From: Polytrichum commune | Lineage: Eukaryota; Streptophyta; Polytrichopsida; Polytrichales; Polytrichaceae | DNA: 64,000 nt | Reading direction: 5' to 3' | Assembly (NCBI GenBank): GCA_950295325.1 | Contig: OX485806.1 | Span: forward strand, 33,108,001 to 33,172,000 | Shown here: in pieces, positions 34,854 to 46,090 of the stretch | How positions within the stretch are numbered: the first letter of the stretch is position 1 | How the letters are laid out: every line of letters begins with the position of its first letter | Program-made: the position numbers and the translations under genes | The notes under the pieces: model-generated | Database searches by the model: none | Told to the model about the DNA's origin: nothing | The model's input: only the letters and a program-made list of their open reading frames with translations

Positions 34854-35252
34854 TTATCTTTCGACTCGCCTCTTAGACATGTGGGCCAATGGCAATGTAA
34901 TGAGGCTTCCTAGTTGGCAAGCTTTTGTTTCCAGCTCAGCATATTTGTAACCCCATTGGGCCAAGTTGGAGTACTCGATTAATGACATCACCAACCTCCC
35001 TTGATCTTTCCAAGTTCCCCTTATCGTGCCTTTAACCTTGGCTTTTAGAGATCCGCATGTCAAGGCCCATATAGCCATCCTAATATTAGTTATTCCCGCT
35101 CGACCAACTGCTTGAAAAGCCAATCGCCAATCACTAAGTCCAACTAACTTGTGGGAAAATTCATCATAACAAAAGATCCAAACATCTTCAATTAATGACC
35201 ATTTTGGCCACTTTCCAAACACTCTATGTTGTGATTTTGTTATGGGGTCCAT
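34854..35252 (-). other. unrecognised 132-codon reading frame
   Basis: An ATG-started frame on the minus strand runs 132 codons without a stop, long for this AT-rich background. It is rich in Lys, Trp and Leu, with phrases such as KWPKWSLIEDVWIF and LSDWRLAFQAVGRAG. No signal peptide, membrane segment or known motif is visible. No splice partner, promoter or homologous copy was noticed. It could be part of a transposase or of a captured gene, or a chance frame. Confidence 0.25.
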
Positions 35253-35255
35253 GGG

Positions 35256-36300
35256 ATGTTAGGAGTTCAGTTTGAATATAAGTCTTCCATGTTTATATTC
35301 CTAAGGTCCATAGAACATAAACACACCGTTGAGTAATGTCATGTCAATTTTGATTATGAGGTGAAATATATTAAAGGTACCTATGCAGCCATGTTATGGA
35401 CAACTTTCCACTCCACATACAATTTTGACCAATGAATCAAGATGTGCCATATACAAATGTTTCCAGCTAGCATTTGCAAATGATGAAGATTTCCAATCCG
35501 AGTCCTCATATTAAAGTGTCATAAGATGCACAATTCATGAGAGGTTCTAATGAATATTCTTGTTATTTTATAAATGATCAAAAAGGCATTCCCGAGTGTG
35601 TCAGCTATTGAGCACATGATCTATTCTCATCAATAAAACACAAGTTATAATGATGTAACTTATATTCTTAACCACGAGCCTTTGCCTTGTACCACTCAAC
35701 TACATTGTATATATTGTGGGCTACATTATATACGAGGAAACCAACCTTGAAAACATCGGGGATAATTTTGTGGGTGCATACTATATTCCAACCCATGGTA
35801 TATATACAACATCGAACAAATGTCTACATTGTAGGCCCCAAATTTCAATTGGATAGGAAATAACAAACTGAGATTCACTTTATACCCATCCTACTTGGTG
35901 AGGGTCAAAGAACAAACACCATAAAGACACATGTTTAAAGGAGATTGGTCCATGTCTTCAAACTTCATTAACTACTCTATGCTCAATAGTGAACACAATT
36001 GGGAGGACATGTGTATTTCATTATGTATCAACAAACATGCTCTTAATTGGTATTTAGGTAACTCCAAAATTTTGGCGAGTTTGGAAAAGAGCAAGAAGTT
36101 TTTTTAAAATGCGAACATCCGTGGTTGAATGTGGTTATTTGTTCTCAATATGTTGCCATTACATTGGTGATCGCATATTCAAAGATCATGGATTTGATGT
36201 GCGGAGACATATGGCATCATAGTGAGGATATTAAAGTGGGCATGCGGCGACAATTTAGTCCATAATTGGCCAAAATGTCCGAAATTATTCAAATACTATA
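35256..36300. other. intergenic DNA
   Basis: AT-rich. The part at 35,870-36,030 is a copy of the dispersed GGGAGGACCTAT family (AAAGACACATGT, GGAGATTGGTCCATGTC, TTGGGAGGACATGTG). Nothing else recognised. Confidence 0.45.
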
Positions 36301-36690
36301 CCAAACATTGTATTTAATGTCATATGGTAGTTTATGTCAATGTTGTAAATTACTAGTGACACTTCTTATGAAAGAATTTACAAGTAATGTCATGGAGGAC
36401 TTGACTTTTGGATTATAAATCCATGCCAATTATTGAAACAAAGTCTGGTATATTCTACACCTTAACAAATATGTAATGAAACGATATCATGGATGAATGA
36501 AATTTAGATGGAAAAGCACGTAGTAAATGATAATGTTTGCACTATTGTAAATCTACAAGGCAATTTTTTTTTTTACAAGGAATGACAAATATGTGTTAAA
36601 TTTACATCTAGTGTTGGTGACACTATGCAAACCAATTTGCATTTAGTATTGAGCAAGAGAAAGAGAATTGGTGACAAATTTGCTAAAACA
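36301..36690. mobile_element. diverged MITE (TACACTAAA family), long form copy 1
   Basis: The left end CCAAACATTGTATTTAATGTC is a mutated version of the family terminus. The interior (AATGATAATGTTTGCA, TTTTACAAGGAATGA, GTTGGTGACACTATG, TTGAGCAAGA) matches the copy at 45,531-45,918 throughout. The right terminus is eroded, so its end is approximate. Confidence 0.65.
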
Positions 36691-36707
36691 CAAACTTTGT
36701 TATGTAA

Positions 36708-37212
36708 GGGCCACTTCACACACGAGACTGAGAGCCCGTGACTATTACACTTCAAGCACTCTCATTGGTGGAAAAGGCGGAGCCGGTCCAGGTTCACTTC
36801 ACACCATGCTTGAGGGACCAACAAAGCATGTGAATGCAAGATGGACGTGAAGTCTACATGGGTTCCTATATGACATCGTACTGATCATGTTTCATGGTCA
36901 CCTGAACTATTTTCAAAAAACCACCTCTTGGAGGTAGACCAAACATAAAACCGGGAGAGCATGACACTCCGAACGCTCACAACCGTTGATTTATTCTATA
37001 TTTATCACATGTGAGGAACCCCCCGTAAATAGAGCTTCACAGAAAAATAGCAGTTGGTTGAGGGCCCGGTCACATATGACTTCACACTACACTTGAGGGC
37101 CCGTGACCGCACCACATGATTTCGGAGGCATCTTGGGACGGCTTTTGGACACTTTCTTTTGGGCTCTCACAATTTCACGGTCACGGCTCTTGGCTCGTGT
37201 GCAAAGTAGCCC
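36708..37212. mobile_element. PIF/Harbinger-like MITE (GGGCCACTTCACACACGAG family), copy 2
   Basis: Same termini and interior as 34,145-34,642. TAA lies on the left (36,705-36,707) and TAG on the right (37,213-37,215). It inserted at or beside the right end of the preceding TACACTAAA-family MITE. Confidence 0.82.
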
Positions 37213-37219
37213 TAGATTA

Positions 37220-38010
37220 TAGGCTACTTTGATTAAACAAAGTCACCAAACAAGGCCCCACACACCTAATATTCAACACCAAGTACTAATCCATTGTACT
37301 CCTGTATATAGTGCAAAGTGTTGCGGACTCGACACTTGTCACAATGTCATGACTCGAAGCATAGTTTTTTTATATTATAACAACCCCCCACCTTGGCCTT
37401 ATAGGTGTACGAGAGTCAATGTATGTGACTATAAAAGTGGAGTTGGTTGCATTTGCGGGGGGAAAATAATGATCCGAAGGGGGGGGGGGGGGGGGGGAAG
37501 ATACTTAGCAACGCAAGAGCAATGCATGATATATACTACTTATACAGTAAGAAGAAGGTGGGGATCTACTCCCAATAGCCTCTGGAAATGGGGTGGTACA
37601 AATCGCATCTTGCTATAAACGAAAAGATATGTCTTTCCTATTATAAAAACCACACAGCAAATCCTGTCGGAACCCTGTGCCACTGTGCGGAACTAGCCTT
37701 TCTAAGAAGAGAAAGGTTATGATAATGTGAAAGTCCAATGCGTTCCTTTCTCTAAAACGCCCTCGCCGAGTCACCATCTTACAATCCGTACCGTACATCT
37801 AGCATCTAAGTTTTTCTTCCTTGTTTCTTGGCTACCGAGAGGGGATTAAAAACAACACGGGCTATGGATGTGTTGGTGTCTATGTAAACTCATCCATTAA
37901 GCGACGAGGAAAATGTAGCAAAACTATCTTATGTGTTGCAAAGTCGAAACAAGATAGAGAGATTTAGATCATCTGATTGTGGAAATGGCATCAGAGACCC
38001 CAAATTAGTC
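37220..38010. other. intergenic DNA with poly-G tract
   Basis: A run of about 19 G lies at 37,479-37,497. The 129-codon + frame across it is partly an artefact of the G tract (polyglycine) and shows no domain. Confidence 0.4.
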
Positions 38011-38012
38011 TA

Positions 38013-38539
38013 CACCACCGTTTGTGGTGTTTATTGCGGTGTGAACTGTTGGCAGGCAATCTAAATAAGGTGTCTAGAGGTTTCAAAGCGTCGTGGCTGT
38101 TGATTGTGCACATGGTATTCGTTGTCAACATAAGTAACTTTCCGAGGTTGGTAAGTATTAACATTATGGCATTTAGTGGAGCACGTGTGGACACTTGAGA
38201 TGGTGGTTTTGCATTTCAGTATGCGAGGGGAAGATATGATTGAGCATACTAATGCCAAGTGTCGTGTCTATACATTTAAGTATGCAAGAGGAAGATATTC
38301 TTGAGCATAAAATTGGCAAGTGTCATTTGTGTACACTTTTAGCCAACTTGTAGAACGTTGGTGTAACATAGGCATGCACCTCGTAACTCACTATTGAACA
38401 TACTCACGCCAAGATATTAGTAAGTGCACTTGAGCGCCCAGTGTGATGATGTGACACTAATGGTGAAGTTGTTGATCATTAGTGTAACCCAACATACACC
38501 TCAAAATAGGGGATGTGACACCAATTACCATCAGCGGTG
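38013..38539. mobile_element. TA-flanked MITE, CACCATTTAT family, copy 3
   Basis: Left end CACCACCGTTTGTGGTGTTTA, right end TACCATCAGCGGTG. TA stands on both sides (38,011-38,012 and 38,540-38,541). The interior aligns with copy 1 along its full length, including TTGAGCATACTAATGCCAAG. Confidence 0.78.
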
Positions 38540-38685
38540 TAGTGGATTCCAATTGGAAGGAATCGGCCTTCGACCTTGTAGGGGACTTATTTTCACTAGA
38601 GCCTTCTCACCCATGATGGATGAGTTTACATAGATGCCATAAACCCCAAGCCAGTAAAAATGTTGAGAAAGATTGTAGGGTGAAT

Positions 38686-38924
38686 GGGAATATTGCATAC
38701 AAATATATCTCTCATTCATTCATTCGTTCGTTATAAAAGCCTTGAAATGGTATACAATCAAGAGGTTGTAATTTTGTGAGTTATGCAACACCAAAAATAT
38801 TTTTAAAGACTCCGAATTAGTCTAGTCCGAGTCACTTGAAACGAACCAGCCACAAACTTATAGGGGTAAAGTTTTTATGTTGGATGGATGAGATGTAATC
38901 TCGTATGCAATAATTCCCTCTCTC
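38686..38924. mobile_element. fold-back MITE (GAGGGAATTATYGTATAC family), copy 2
   Basis: The left arm AATATTGCATACAAATATATC and the right arm ending GTATGCAATAATTCCCTC are inverted. ATGGATGAGA and the phrase GAACCAGCCACAAACTTATA are as in other copies. Confidence 0.68.
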
Positions 38925-38929
38925 GGTGT

Positions 38930-39968
38930 TGAAACATTGTAGTACCTAGTCTTTGCTAGTTAAGCCGAATAAACCATGACATGGAGTCAAAGACCCCAAT
39001 TTAGTATAATAAAACCCGATTGAAATGAATCAACAACAAGTTGGGAGGGGCAAGTTGTTATAGCATCCCTTTGATAGGTGTCATTTGACATTTAGGTATA
39101 TTTGGACAAAGCACTTGTCCAAAAATATGCAGGGTTATGGAGTTGTGGGGACAAAAACATCAAATGACAATAACAAATACCAACCACACAACAACCACAA
39201 CTTCGAATGTTTGTATTCCATGTTCACCAACCAACATATTTGTGTAGTTTTGCGATCTAACGTATGTTGTATTGGCAGTTGAATTTGTTTTTAAATCCAT
39301 GCATATATCTAGATACACTTAAATGCATGACAATCATGCATTGAAACCGTAACCGCAGAAGCTAGATAATTCACTTTGGCTTGAAATATTGCATCCTTCA
39401 TGTGCACCTTTTTTCTAGCATTTCCATAGCATTATGGTAGCTATACCTATCTTTCTCTTTTGATCCAATTGAACGCACATATGATCTTAACTTATGTTGG
39501 GTCTTGTTAGTTAGTCTTAAAATAGTTCAACACATCTTAGCACGGAATTCTTGGGCTAGATTTTGAACCATGTTTATTTCATGCAAGAATCTACATTTGT
39601 TGCTTTAGGGTAAAGGGTCATAATCGGGTGTAGTTACCATAGTCAACATAAGGTTTAGGTTCTCTTGCTCTCTCTATTCTAATGGACATGGGATACTTTC
39701 ATACATATTCCAAAAATGTACATGAAACTTACCTTCCCAAAAATTTAGAAAGTTTTGCCCGACTGTCTTCTTGAAAGTGCAATGCGAGGCAACATATGCA
39801 TAGTTTTACATGGTTATGAGTAAAACATACTCTAATACGGTATGGGGAATAAATTGTCTTCCAAACTTAAGGACAAACATACCCATAACGGGATCATTGT
39901 GAATAGTAAGTATCAATAAGGAACATTGTTGGAGTAACATGGCAACTTCAAATATAATTACTTCATGT
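38930..39968. other. intergenic DNA, nothing recognised
   Basis: AT-rich. Part of another fold-back-family interior (AATGAATCAACAACAAGTTGG) is visible near 39,020. Confidence 0.4.
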
Positions 39969-39971
39969 GTA

Positions 39972-40392
39972 AGGTAGAAATGCCATAACCTGTTAACCAC
40001 CCTCTAGCCGTGCACTAGACCGCCGTCATAATGGTGAAGTGCCATTTCTAAAACAGATCATGACTCGGCGGCAACTTCAATGTGTGCACACTTAATGTAG
40101 CCAATGGGAGTCAAGTGTTAATGTACTCATGAGGTAACCGATTTAGGCGATGTTCTGTATGGAAATGCAGATTATTGTGTTCGGTGTAGGGAGAATCTAG
40201 TGAAGGAGTAGGGGTTTGGACAACTTTCCACTTTGAAAAATTGTAGCATTTTTTGTATAGGGCAGAGAAATATGAAACAACTTGCATTCTTCATGAATCC
40301 TTCTCGTTTATCTTAGAAAATTATCTCATGATTGTCAGACTAGATCTTCAATGCGAATCGCCTTATTTTCACGAGTTATGCTATTTCTACCT
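39972..40392. mobile_element. 421-bp TA-flanked transposon, copy 1
   Basis: Left end AGGTAGAAATGCCATAACC, right end mirrored (AGGTAGAAATAGCATAACTC read inward). TA flanks both sides (39,970-39,971 and 40,393-40,394). The element at 43,624-44,044 is the same length and nearly the same sequence in the opposite orientation. No transposase. Confidence 0.9.
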
Positions 40393-40579
40393 TAAAGTAA
40401 CATAACATTCATCAGCGACTTTGATCAGTTCACTTACTAATTGTGGTCTTGTGAAACCTTCACTCCTCAAATTTGATCAGAAATCATACAAACCTATGTT
40501 TGTCTTGTAGGTTTGGTTTGCAGACATCTTTATGTTATTCTTTGCATCCAGTGAACAATTTGTGTGACATGAGGAATGA

Positions 40580-41130
40580 GGACCGGTTTACACCATGGAC
40601 CTTGATATTAGACCATGGAAGATGGCCTTTTTTCATGGTCTAGTGTTTAAAAGAAACTGATTTACAAAGCTTTCAGGCCCCTCACTAGGTGTAAACCAAA
40701 TGTGGACCAAGAGGAGTGACCATGCACCAAAAAATAAATGTGTTGATTTTTTTCTAATATATGTTCAAAAACGCCAGTTTTGAAAAACAATCAAGTTTGA
40801 CCATTCTTTTGTCTTCTCTTGTCTCCATCTTCTCTTCCTCCCCCAAAAAAATTCTTAATTTTTTTTTATTATAACAACATTTCTTTGCCATGAGCCCTTG
40901 CCTTTTTCTATTAGAGCACCTCTTTTGCCTCTCCCACCGCAAAACCTGTTGGAGTATGTCAATGGAAGATGTAGGCCTTAAAACATGTCTTTTGGGGACC
41001 TGAAACTTCCTGGTCACTATGACATTTTTCCTTGGTGTAAACCGAAGTGGTCTCGGGACGAGTTCAACAACCAATCACATATTTTATAGGGCCTTGGAAC
41101 GACTTCATGGTATGTGGTGTAAACAACCCC
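40580..41130. mobile_element. PIF/Harbinger-like MITE (GGGGTTGTTTACA family), copy 2
   Basis: Left end GGACCGGTTTACACCATGG, right end CCATG...GTGTAAACAACCCC. TGA on both sides (40,577-40,579 and 41,131-41,133). The interior shares GGACCAAGAGGAGTGACCAT, TGTGTTGATTTTT and GGGACGAGTTCAAC with 15,347-15,686. It is 551 bp against 340 bp, so one copy has gained or lost internal DNA. Confidence 0.78.
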
Positions 41131-41229
41131 TGAATAGAGCCACAAAATTGGGCAGAAAATCTGACAAAGGAGAAGCTTGCAATTGCTTCACAAGCGATAT
41201 TTAAAATATTCATCAACACAATGGAACTT

Positions 41230-41386
41230 CATAACATTATTCATATCCATAACAATGTTTTGTGGGACTGACAATATTCCACAAGATATTCCTAGATATT
41301 ATTCAAATTCAGTCTAAATATGGGGAATATTATGTGGAATATTGTCAATCTCACATAACAATGTTATGGATCTGAATAATGTTATG
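41230..41386. mobile_element. 157-bp palindromic MITE (CATAACATTATTCA family), copy 1
   Basis: Begins CATAACATTATTCATATCC and ends with its inverted copy GGATCTGAATAATGTTATG. The arms pair almost to the centre (GACAATATTCCAC against GTGGAATATTGTC). The flanks do not give a clear duplication. Confidence 0.8.
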
Positions 41387-41389
41387 TTA

Positions 41390-43140
41390 GTTGGTTGCAA
41401 TTTACCCTATTTATGTGGCCCACTTAATCCCTATATTTAGATGTTCTTCATTGTACAAAACATTATTCAATCATGTGGATCGGTTCCATGATCCTGGAAT
41501 ATGTCAATTGTATTATGTGGGTCCTCTCGACAAAGCAAGAATATCCGTTAAGTATTCATAGATCATGTTGACAATTTGAAAATTGGGTGGAGTTATACTT
41601 TCGGCACTATTCACTTGAATCACTATTCATCCCGGTAATATATTGTTACTAATGCTATTCATAGCAACACTATCACTGAAAATACTGATATCATTCACAA
41701 TATTCTTACTATTCATACCGGCACCATTCATTACTAACACTGGTTTTGTCTTATTTTAAAGTTTTTTCCCATGAAGGTAAAATAGTGGAGGTCCGTATTA
41801 TATGCCAAATATAGGATCAAACACAACCATGCAAATGAATAATGTTGTGTAGTACTAGACTACTTTGAGCCGTTTGTGGGTCAAATTTAACATGCCGTCA
41901 CCGCAAATCCTTACTTGGGATAGTAAATGTGTTGTTCATGGTCATGGACTAATGTTGACTACAACAAAGGGGATAGACTTGGAGTGGACATTGCAATGAA
42001 AACATGTAACATATATATAGAATATATGGTTGGTCGTACTTCAACTACTTGTGCAATAGAATGCGTTCAAATGCTACTTTGCTTCTTAATTTAGTATGAA
42101 TGGACCCATATAACAAGTATGGGAGTTTTATTTGGCACTCGCATAGTACTAAGTAAGGTCCTATTATTTATAAGTTAGTGCTTACTTGAAAATGTTGGAT
42201 TTACCATGTGTCAAAGGTGAGAGGGAATTGTCACAAACAAGCTCATCTCTCATCTTTTCATGTTAAAAAGGGTAAACAAATTTAAACCTTAAACAATGTA
42301 TAAGTATTTGACGTATGAGATGGCAATTTATGATTGGGGAAAAGAATGCCTTCCACAAAGAATTACCCCTTTCCTTCCCATGTCCTCAATCTATGCCGTA
42401 AATCTTCATGAACAAAGGATGTAGAGGAGGGGAAGGCCAAAATTATTATATATAGTAACCTTTCTCTGCCCTCCCGGAGCTCCCAAATTATGAACCCTAA
42501 TTTTGACAAATTTCAAATCATGACATTTACGGGTTAACCCTTAAATGGCCAAGAATTGGCCCCAAGTGCATTCCAATGAACTTGGAAGTTTAATACCACC
42601 TTTGATATCGAGGGCATTTGGACCCACTTTTATCAACATTAATTTTGGAAGACAATGTGTGTGAAGAAACCAACACTATAACGAAGTTGTGGGAACATAA
42701 TTCTTTTCATTGCAACAAAATGGAAAAAAAATCCAATTGTTGCAAAGTTTAAGTCTTCAAGTTGGAGCATCTTGTTCTCTTTGATTTTGGATTACATGAT
42801 GGATACAAACACTACACTAAAATAGACCCAAATGCACAAAATTGGAACACAAACTTTCCTCCAAAAGCCATATTATTGTGCGCTTGACCAATCTTCAAGT
42901 TCACAATGAAGTTGGGCAAGTGTGAAGTGATGACCACGCTCAAAGTGAGATAAGCTTACATATCACAAACCAAAGAATGTTCGGAGTCTCATTGGCTTGG
43001 GGTCCAAGAGCAAGACTTCGGAGTCTCGACATTTATGAGCAACATGCATGAGCTAGTCTAGGACTTTAACCTAAATGTTGTCATAGATGTCCAATAGAAA
43101 GTAGGCTTGAGTGAGAGCATGCGTGAGTAAGAGGGTCCTT
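41390..43140. other. intergenic DNA, no gene recognised
   Basis: AT-rich. At 41,600-41,740 the words ATTCAT, CACTATT and ATTACTAA recur irregularly, a low-complexity stretch. No domain-bearing frame. Confidence 0.4.
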
Positions 43141-43146
43141 GCTTTG

Positions 43147-43391
43147 GAGGGAGGGCATTATCGTATATGAACGTACCTCTCATTCATCCAACATAAAAGC
43201 CTTGAAATAGTACGAAGCGCGAAGGCAATTGTGTTTTTTGATTAATTTGACGTTGGAATCCGCTTCAAAGACCCAAACTAGTCTAAATAGTCCAAGTCGT
43301 TTGGGAGGAATCGGCCACAAACCTATCTAGGGGGCCACATTTTGCTTTTGGATGGAGGATAGGTACGCTCATATGCAATAATTCCCTCTAT
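43147..43391. mobile_element. fold-back MITE (GAGGGAATTATYGTATAC family), copy 3
   Basis: The left arm GAGGGCATTATCGTATATGA, then TACCTCTCATTCATCCAACA, is inverted in the right arm, which ends CGCTCATATGCAATAATTCCC. It is the clearest complete copy in the window, ~245 bp. Confidence 0.75.
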
Positions 43392-43623
43392 CTACTTGCT
43401 TTCACGAGAATACTCCTTTCTCCAAGCTCTTAGTCTTCAAGCTCTCAACCTCTCTAGTGTAAATTAGAGGGCCTTGTTGTGGATGGGTGAGACAAATATT
43501 AGTATGCGAGTGTTCATCTTAGCTTGTGGTGTGTGTGTTGTGGGGTGGGGACAAATCAATGCAATGTGCCTAGGGGATGAGTTTGAAGAGCTTTGATTGA
43601 GGAACCCATAAATAGGTGCATTA

Positions 43624-44044
43624 AGGTAGAAATACCATAACCCGTAAAAATAAGGCGATTCACATTGAAGTTCTTGTCTGGCAATCATGAGATAATTTTC
43701 CAAGATAGACGAGAAGGATTCATGAAGAATGCAAGTTGTTTCATATTTTTCTGCCCTATACAAAAAATGCTACAATTTTTCAAAGTGGAAAGTTGTCCAA
43801 ACCCCTACTCCTTCACTAGATTCTCCCTACACCGAACACGGTAATCCGCATTTCCATACAGAACATCGCCTAAATCGGTTACCTCGTGAGTACAATAACA
43901 CTTGACTCCCATTGGCTACACTAAGTGTGCACGCATTGAAGTTGCCGCCGAGCCATGATCAGTTTTAGAAATGGCACTTCACCATTATGACGGCGGTCTA
44001 GTGCACGGCTAGAGGGTGGTTAACGGGTTATGGTATTTCTACCT
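43624..44044. mobile_element. 421-bp TA-flanked transposon, copy 2 (inverted)
   Basis: Left end AGGTAGAAATACCATAACC, right end GGTTATGGTATTTCTACCT, TA on both sides (43,622-43,623 and 44,045-44,046). It is the reverse complement of 39,972-40,392 with few differences and the same length. Confidence 0.92.
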
Positions 44045-44049
44045 TAGTC

Positions 44050-44640
44050 ACCACCATGGTAAACTATGCCTGGGAGGGAATAATGTGAGGGAATTATGGC
44101 ATGCATGCAAACATCTCATCCATCAAGTTTTGGTACATGACACTGGGATGATGCCTACCAAAGGGTGTGCGAATAAAAATTGCCCCTCCTAAGTTTGTTG
44201 TTAATTCGTTATGACTGAGTCCCACTAAATTAAATCGGGATCAAAAACATTGATTAAAGGCACTTTGGCTTAAAACAAAAGCATGAGCTCTGATCTAAAC
44301 TTTGATGAGTTTATGAGAATTAACACAAAGTCATTTATGTTTTCTTAATGCTTTAAATTACCATATAGAAAGAGTGGTGTTGGGTTGTTGAAAACTGGCT
44401 TTCTAGCTTGTCCTACTAGAATGAGTGGACCAAGCTAGTCTTGCATACGCCAATCCAAGATTTAAGAGACTGGATCCCATGTGCGTACCCTTTTTTAAAT
44501 CCTATAATTCTCCCAAAGTTTTGAGATGAAAAGAGGAAGTCCCAAAAATTTCACCCAACTTTCAAAATAGGTTTGGAGACACGACGAGCTAACGAACCCT
44601 TAATAAAAGTAATTTCTCAAAGAAGGATCAAATCCATGGT
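44050..44640 (+). repeat. repeat shared with 59.04-59.35 kb (LINE-associated)
   Basis: From about 44,325 to 44,560, phrases such as GAGAATTAACACAAAGTCA, TTTTCTTAATGCTTTAAATTA, AGAGTGGTG and GAAAAGAGGAAGTCCCAAAAA match 59,105-59,345 in order. Both copies lie next to LINE protein remnants, so this is probably part of one LINE family or an element that travels with it. Confidence 0.55.
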
Positions 44641-45050
44641 TTCAACCCTTTGTGAAGGATCTTACGTATAACTATATTGGGGTATTGAGGTTGGAATCGA
44701 AGTTGAGGTGGGGGAATGCAACCCTTCCTCAACCTACATTAGCATATGGTATTGAGGTGTGGGGGTGGCCATCACATTATTCAAGAAAAATGATCATGTT
44801 TTTTTTTAACCTTTTGGAAACGAGAATGGAATTATACGTGAGTAGCTCAATAGAATGCCACAATGGCTACCAATAAATGTCAAGGCATGTTAGCTATTCA
44901 CATCATGGAACGGTTTGGTCTGAGATGATCCTAAACTATTGGCTAATAGTGGAGAGGTATCCAAAATTGAATGGAGTGGTGCCGGTTCGATTCCATGAAA
45001 AAACGTAACCCCATCAAAAACTTGAGGTGATTGAATACATTGGGCTTATG
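44640..45050 (+). pseudogene. LINE reverse-transcriptase C-terminal fragment
   Basis: The frame at 44,652-44,876 reads RLESKLRWGNATLPQPTLAY then GIEVWGWPSHYSRK. This resembles the segment after the thumb of LINE reverse transcriptases (V-P-LLYG-EVWG). A following stretch, AIHIMERFGL-like, is broken by stops. No palm domain precedes it, so this is a truncated remnant. Confidence 0.55.
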
Positions 45051-45218
45051 ACATTAGGGAATACATGTCCGTATCCATCGCAAACCCAAATGAAGACCGA
45101 GACTTCCAATATATTCTTTGCATTTGAGTTTGTTATTCTAGAATCAAACGTGATGATAAATTGTTGGACCCACATCACACTAGATATAGGCTCGTTGAAT
45201 AATAATATATTAGTTCAA

Positions 45219-45490
45219 GGGCAACTTCATACATGAGCCAAGGGATGTGACCATGTAATTGAGAGGGGCCTTCGACTCTTATCCAAAGGCCGTACCAAGT
45301 GTTTAACTGACGTGGTTTGTCATGTAGGAATCCATATAGAATTTTCATCCGTGATAATTTCTTTGGGCCCTTAATTAGGCCTTCACCTTCTAGTGTGAAG
45401 TCAACTCGGATGGTCTCATCCTCTTCGACCAATGAGAGATTTTACAATGCAATGGTCACGGGCCTTCAGTCTTGTGTGTGAAATGGTCCC
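45219..45490. mobile_element. PIF/Harbinger-like MITE (GGGCCACTTC family), short copy 3
   Basis: Left end GGGCAACTTCATACATGAGC, right end inverted (GGGACCATTTCACACACAAG). CAA on both sides (45,216-45,218 and 45,491-45,493). The second box, TGTGACCATG / CAATGGTCACGGG, is kept. At 272 bp it is a short form of the ~500-bp copies at 34 and 36 kb. Confidence 0.78.
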
Positions 45491-45530
45491 CAAAAGGCAA
45501 GTTTTTCATATCGATGGATGAGAAGTAGTA

Positions 45531-45918
45531 CACTAAATATTGTATTGAGTGTCATTTGGTACTTTATGTCATTATGGTAACTTTTTTTTAAGACACTTAT
45601 GAAGAAACTTGAAAGTCATGGATGATTGAAATTTGGACGAAATCCACCCAATTATTGGAAAAATTATGATATATAATCCACCCTAACATTTATGTAATGA
45701 AATATTGTCATGGACGATTGATATTTGGATGAAAAATTACATATTGTAAGTGACAATATTTGCAACGTTGTAAATATATAATGCCCATTTTTTTTTTCAC
45801 AAGGAATGATGAATAATGTTAGGTTTACATATGAAATTGGTGACACTACACGTGTGGTTTACAATTAGTACTTGAGCAAGACAAATAGAGTTGGTGACAC
45901 TAGATACAATATTTAGTG
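45531..45918. mobile_element. MITE (TACACTAAA family), long form copy 2
   Basis: Left end CACTAAATATTGTATTGAGTG, right end inverted (CACTAAATATTGTATCTAGTG). TA precedes it and TG follows. It lies ~200 bp upstream of the gene's GC-rich leader region. Confidence 0.78.
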
Positions 45919-45964
45919 TGGTATGCAAACTCGTATGCAAACAATTCCCTCTTAGCCAAGGAGC

Positions 45965-46090
45965 AGAGGGCCGGCAGGCAGGCAGGCAGGCTGCCCGCGG
46001 TCAGGACATGAAAAACACTGGCTCCCGCAACAGGGCAGGTGGCAGGGCGGGGGGCAGGCGGGCAGGCGGGCAGGCGGCACAGGGCAGGGC
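45965..46090. repeat. GGCAGGCGG-type GC-rich minisatellite
   Basis: Repeats of GGCAGGCA and GGGCAGGCGG in two blocks, at the sharp change from AT-rich to GC-rich sequence that marks the gene island. Confidence 0.85.

Noticed and set aside
37229-37618. 129-codon frame as a gene
   Set aside because: It includes a poly-G (polyglycine) tract and has no recognised domain.
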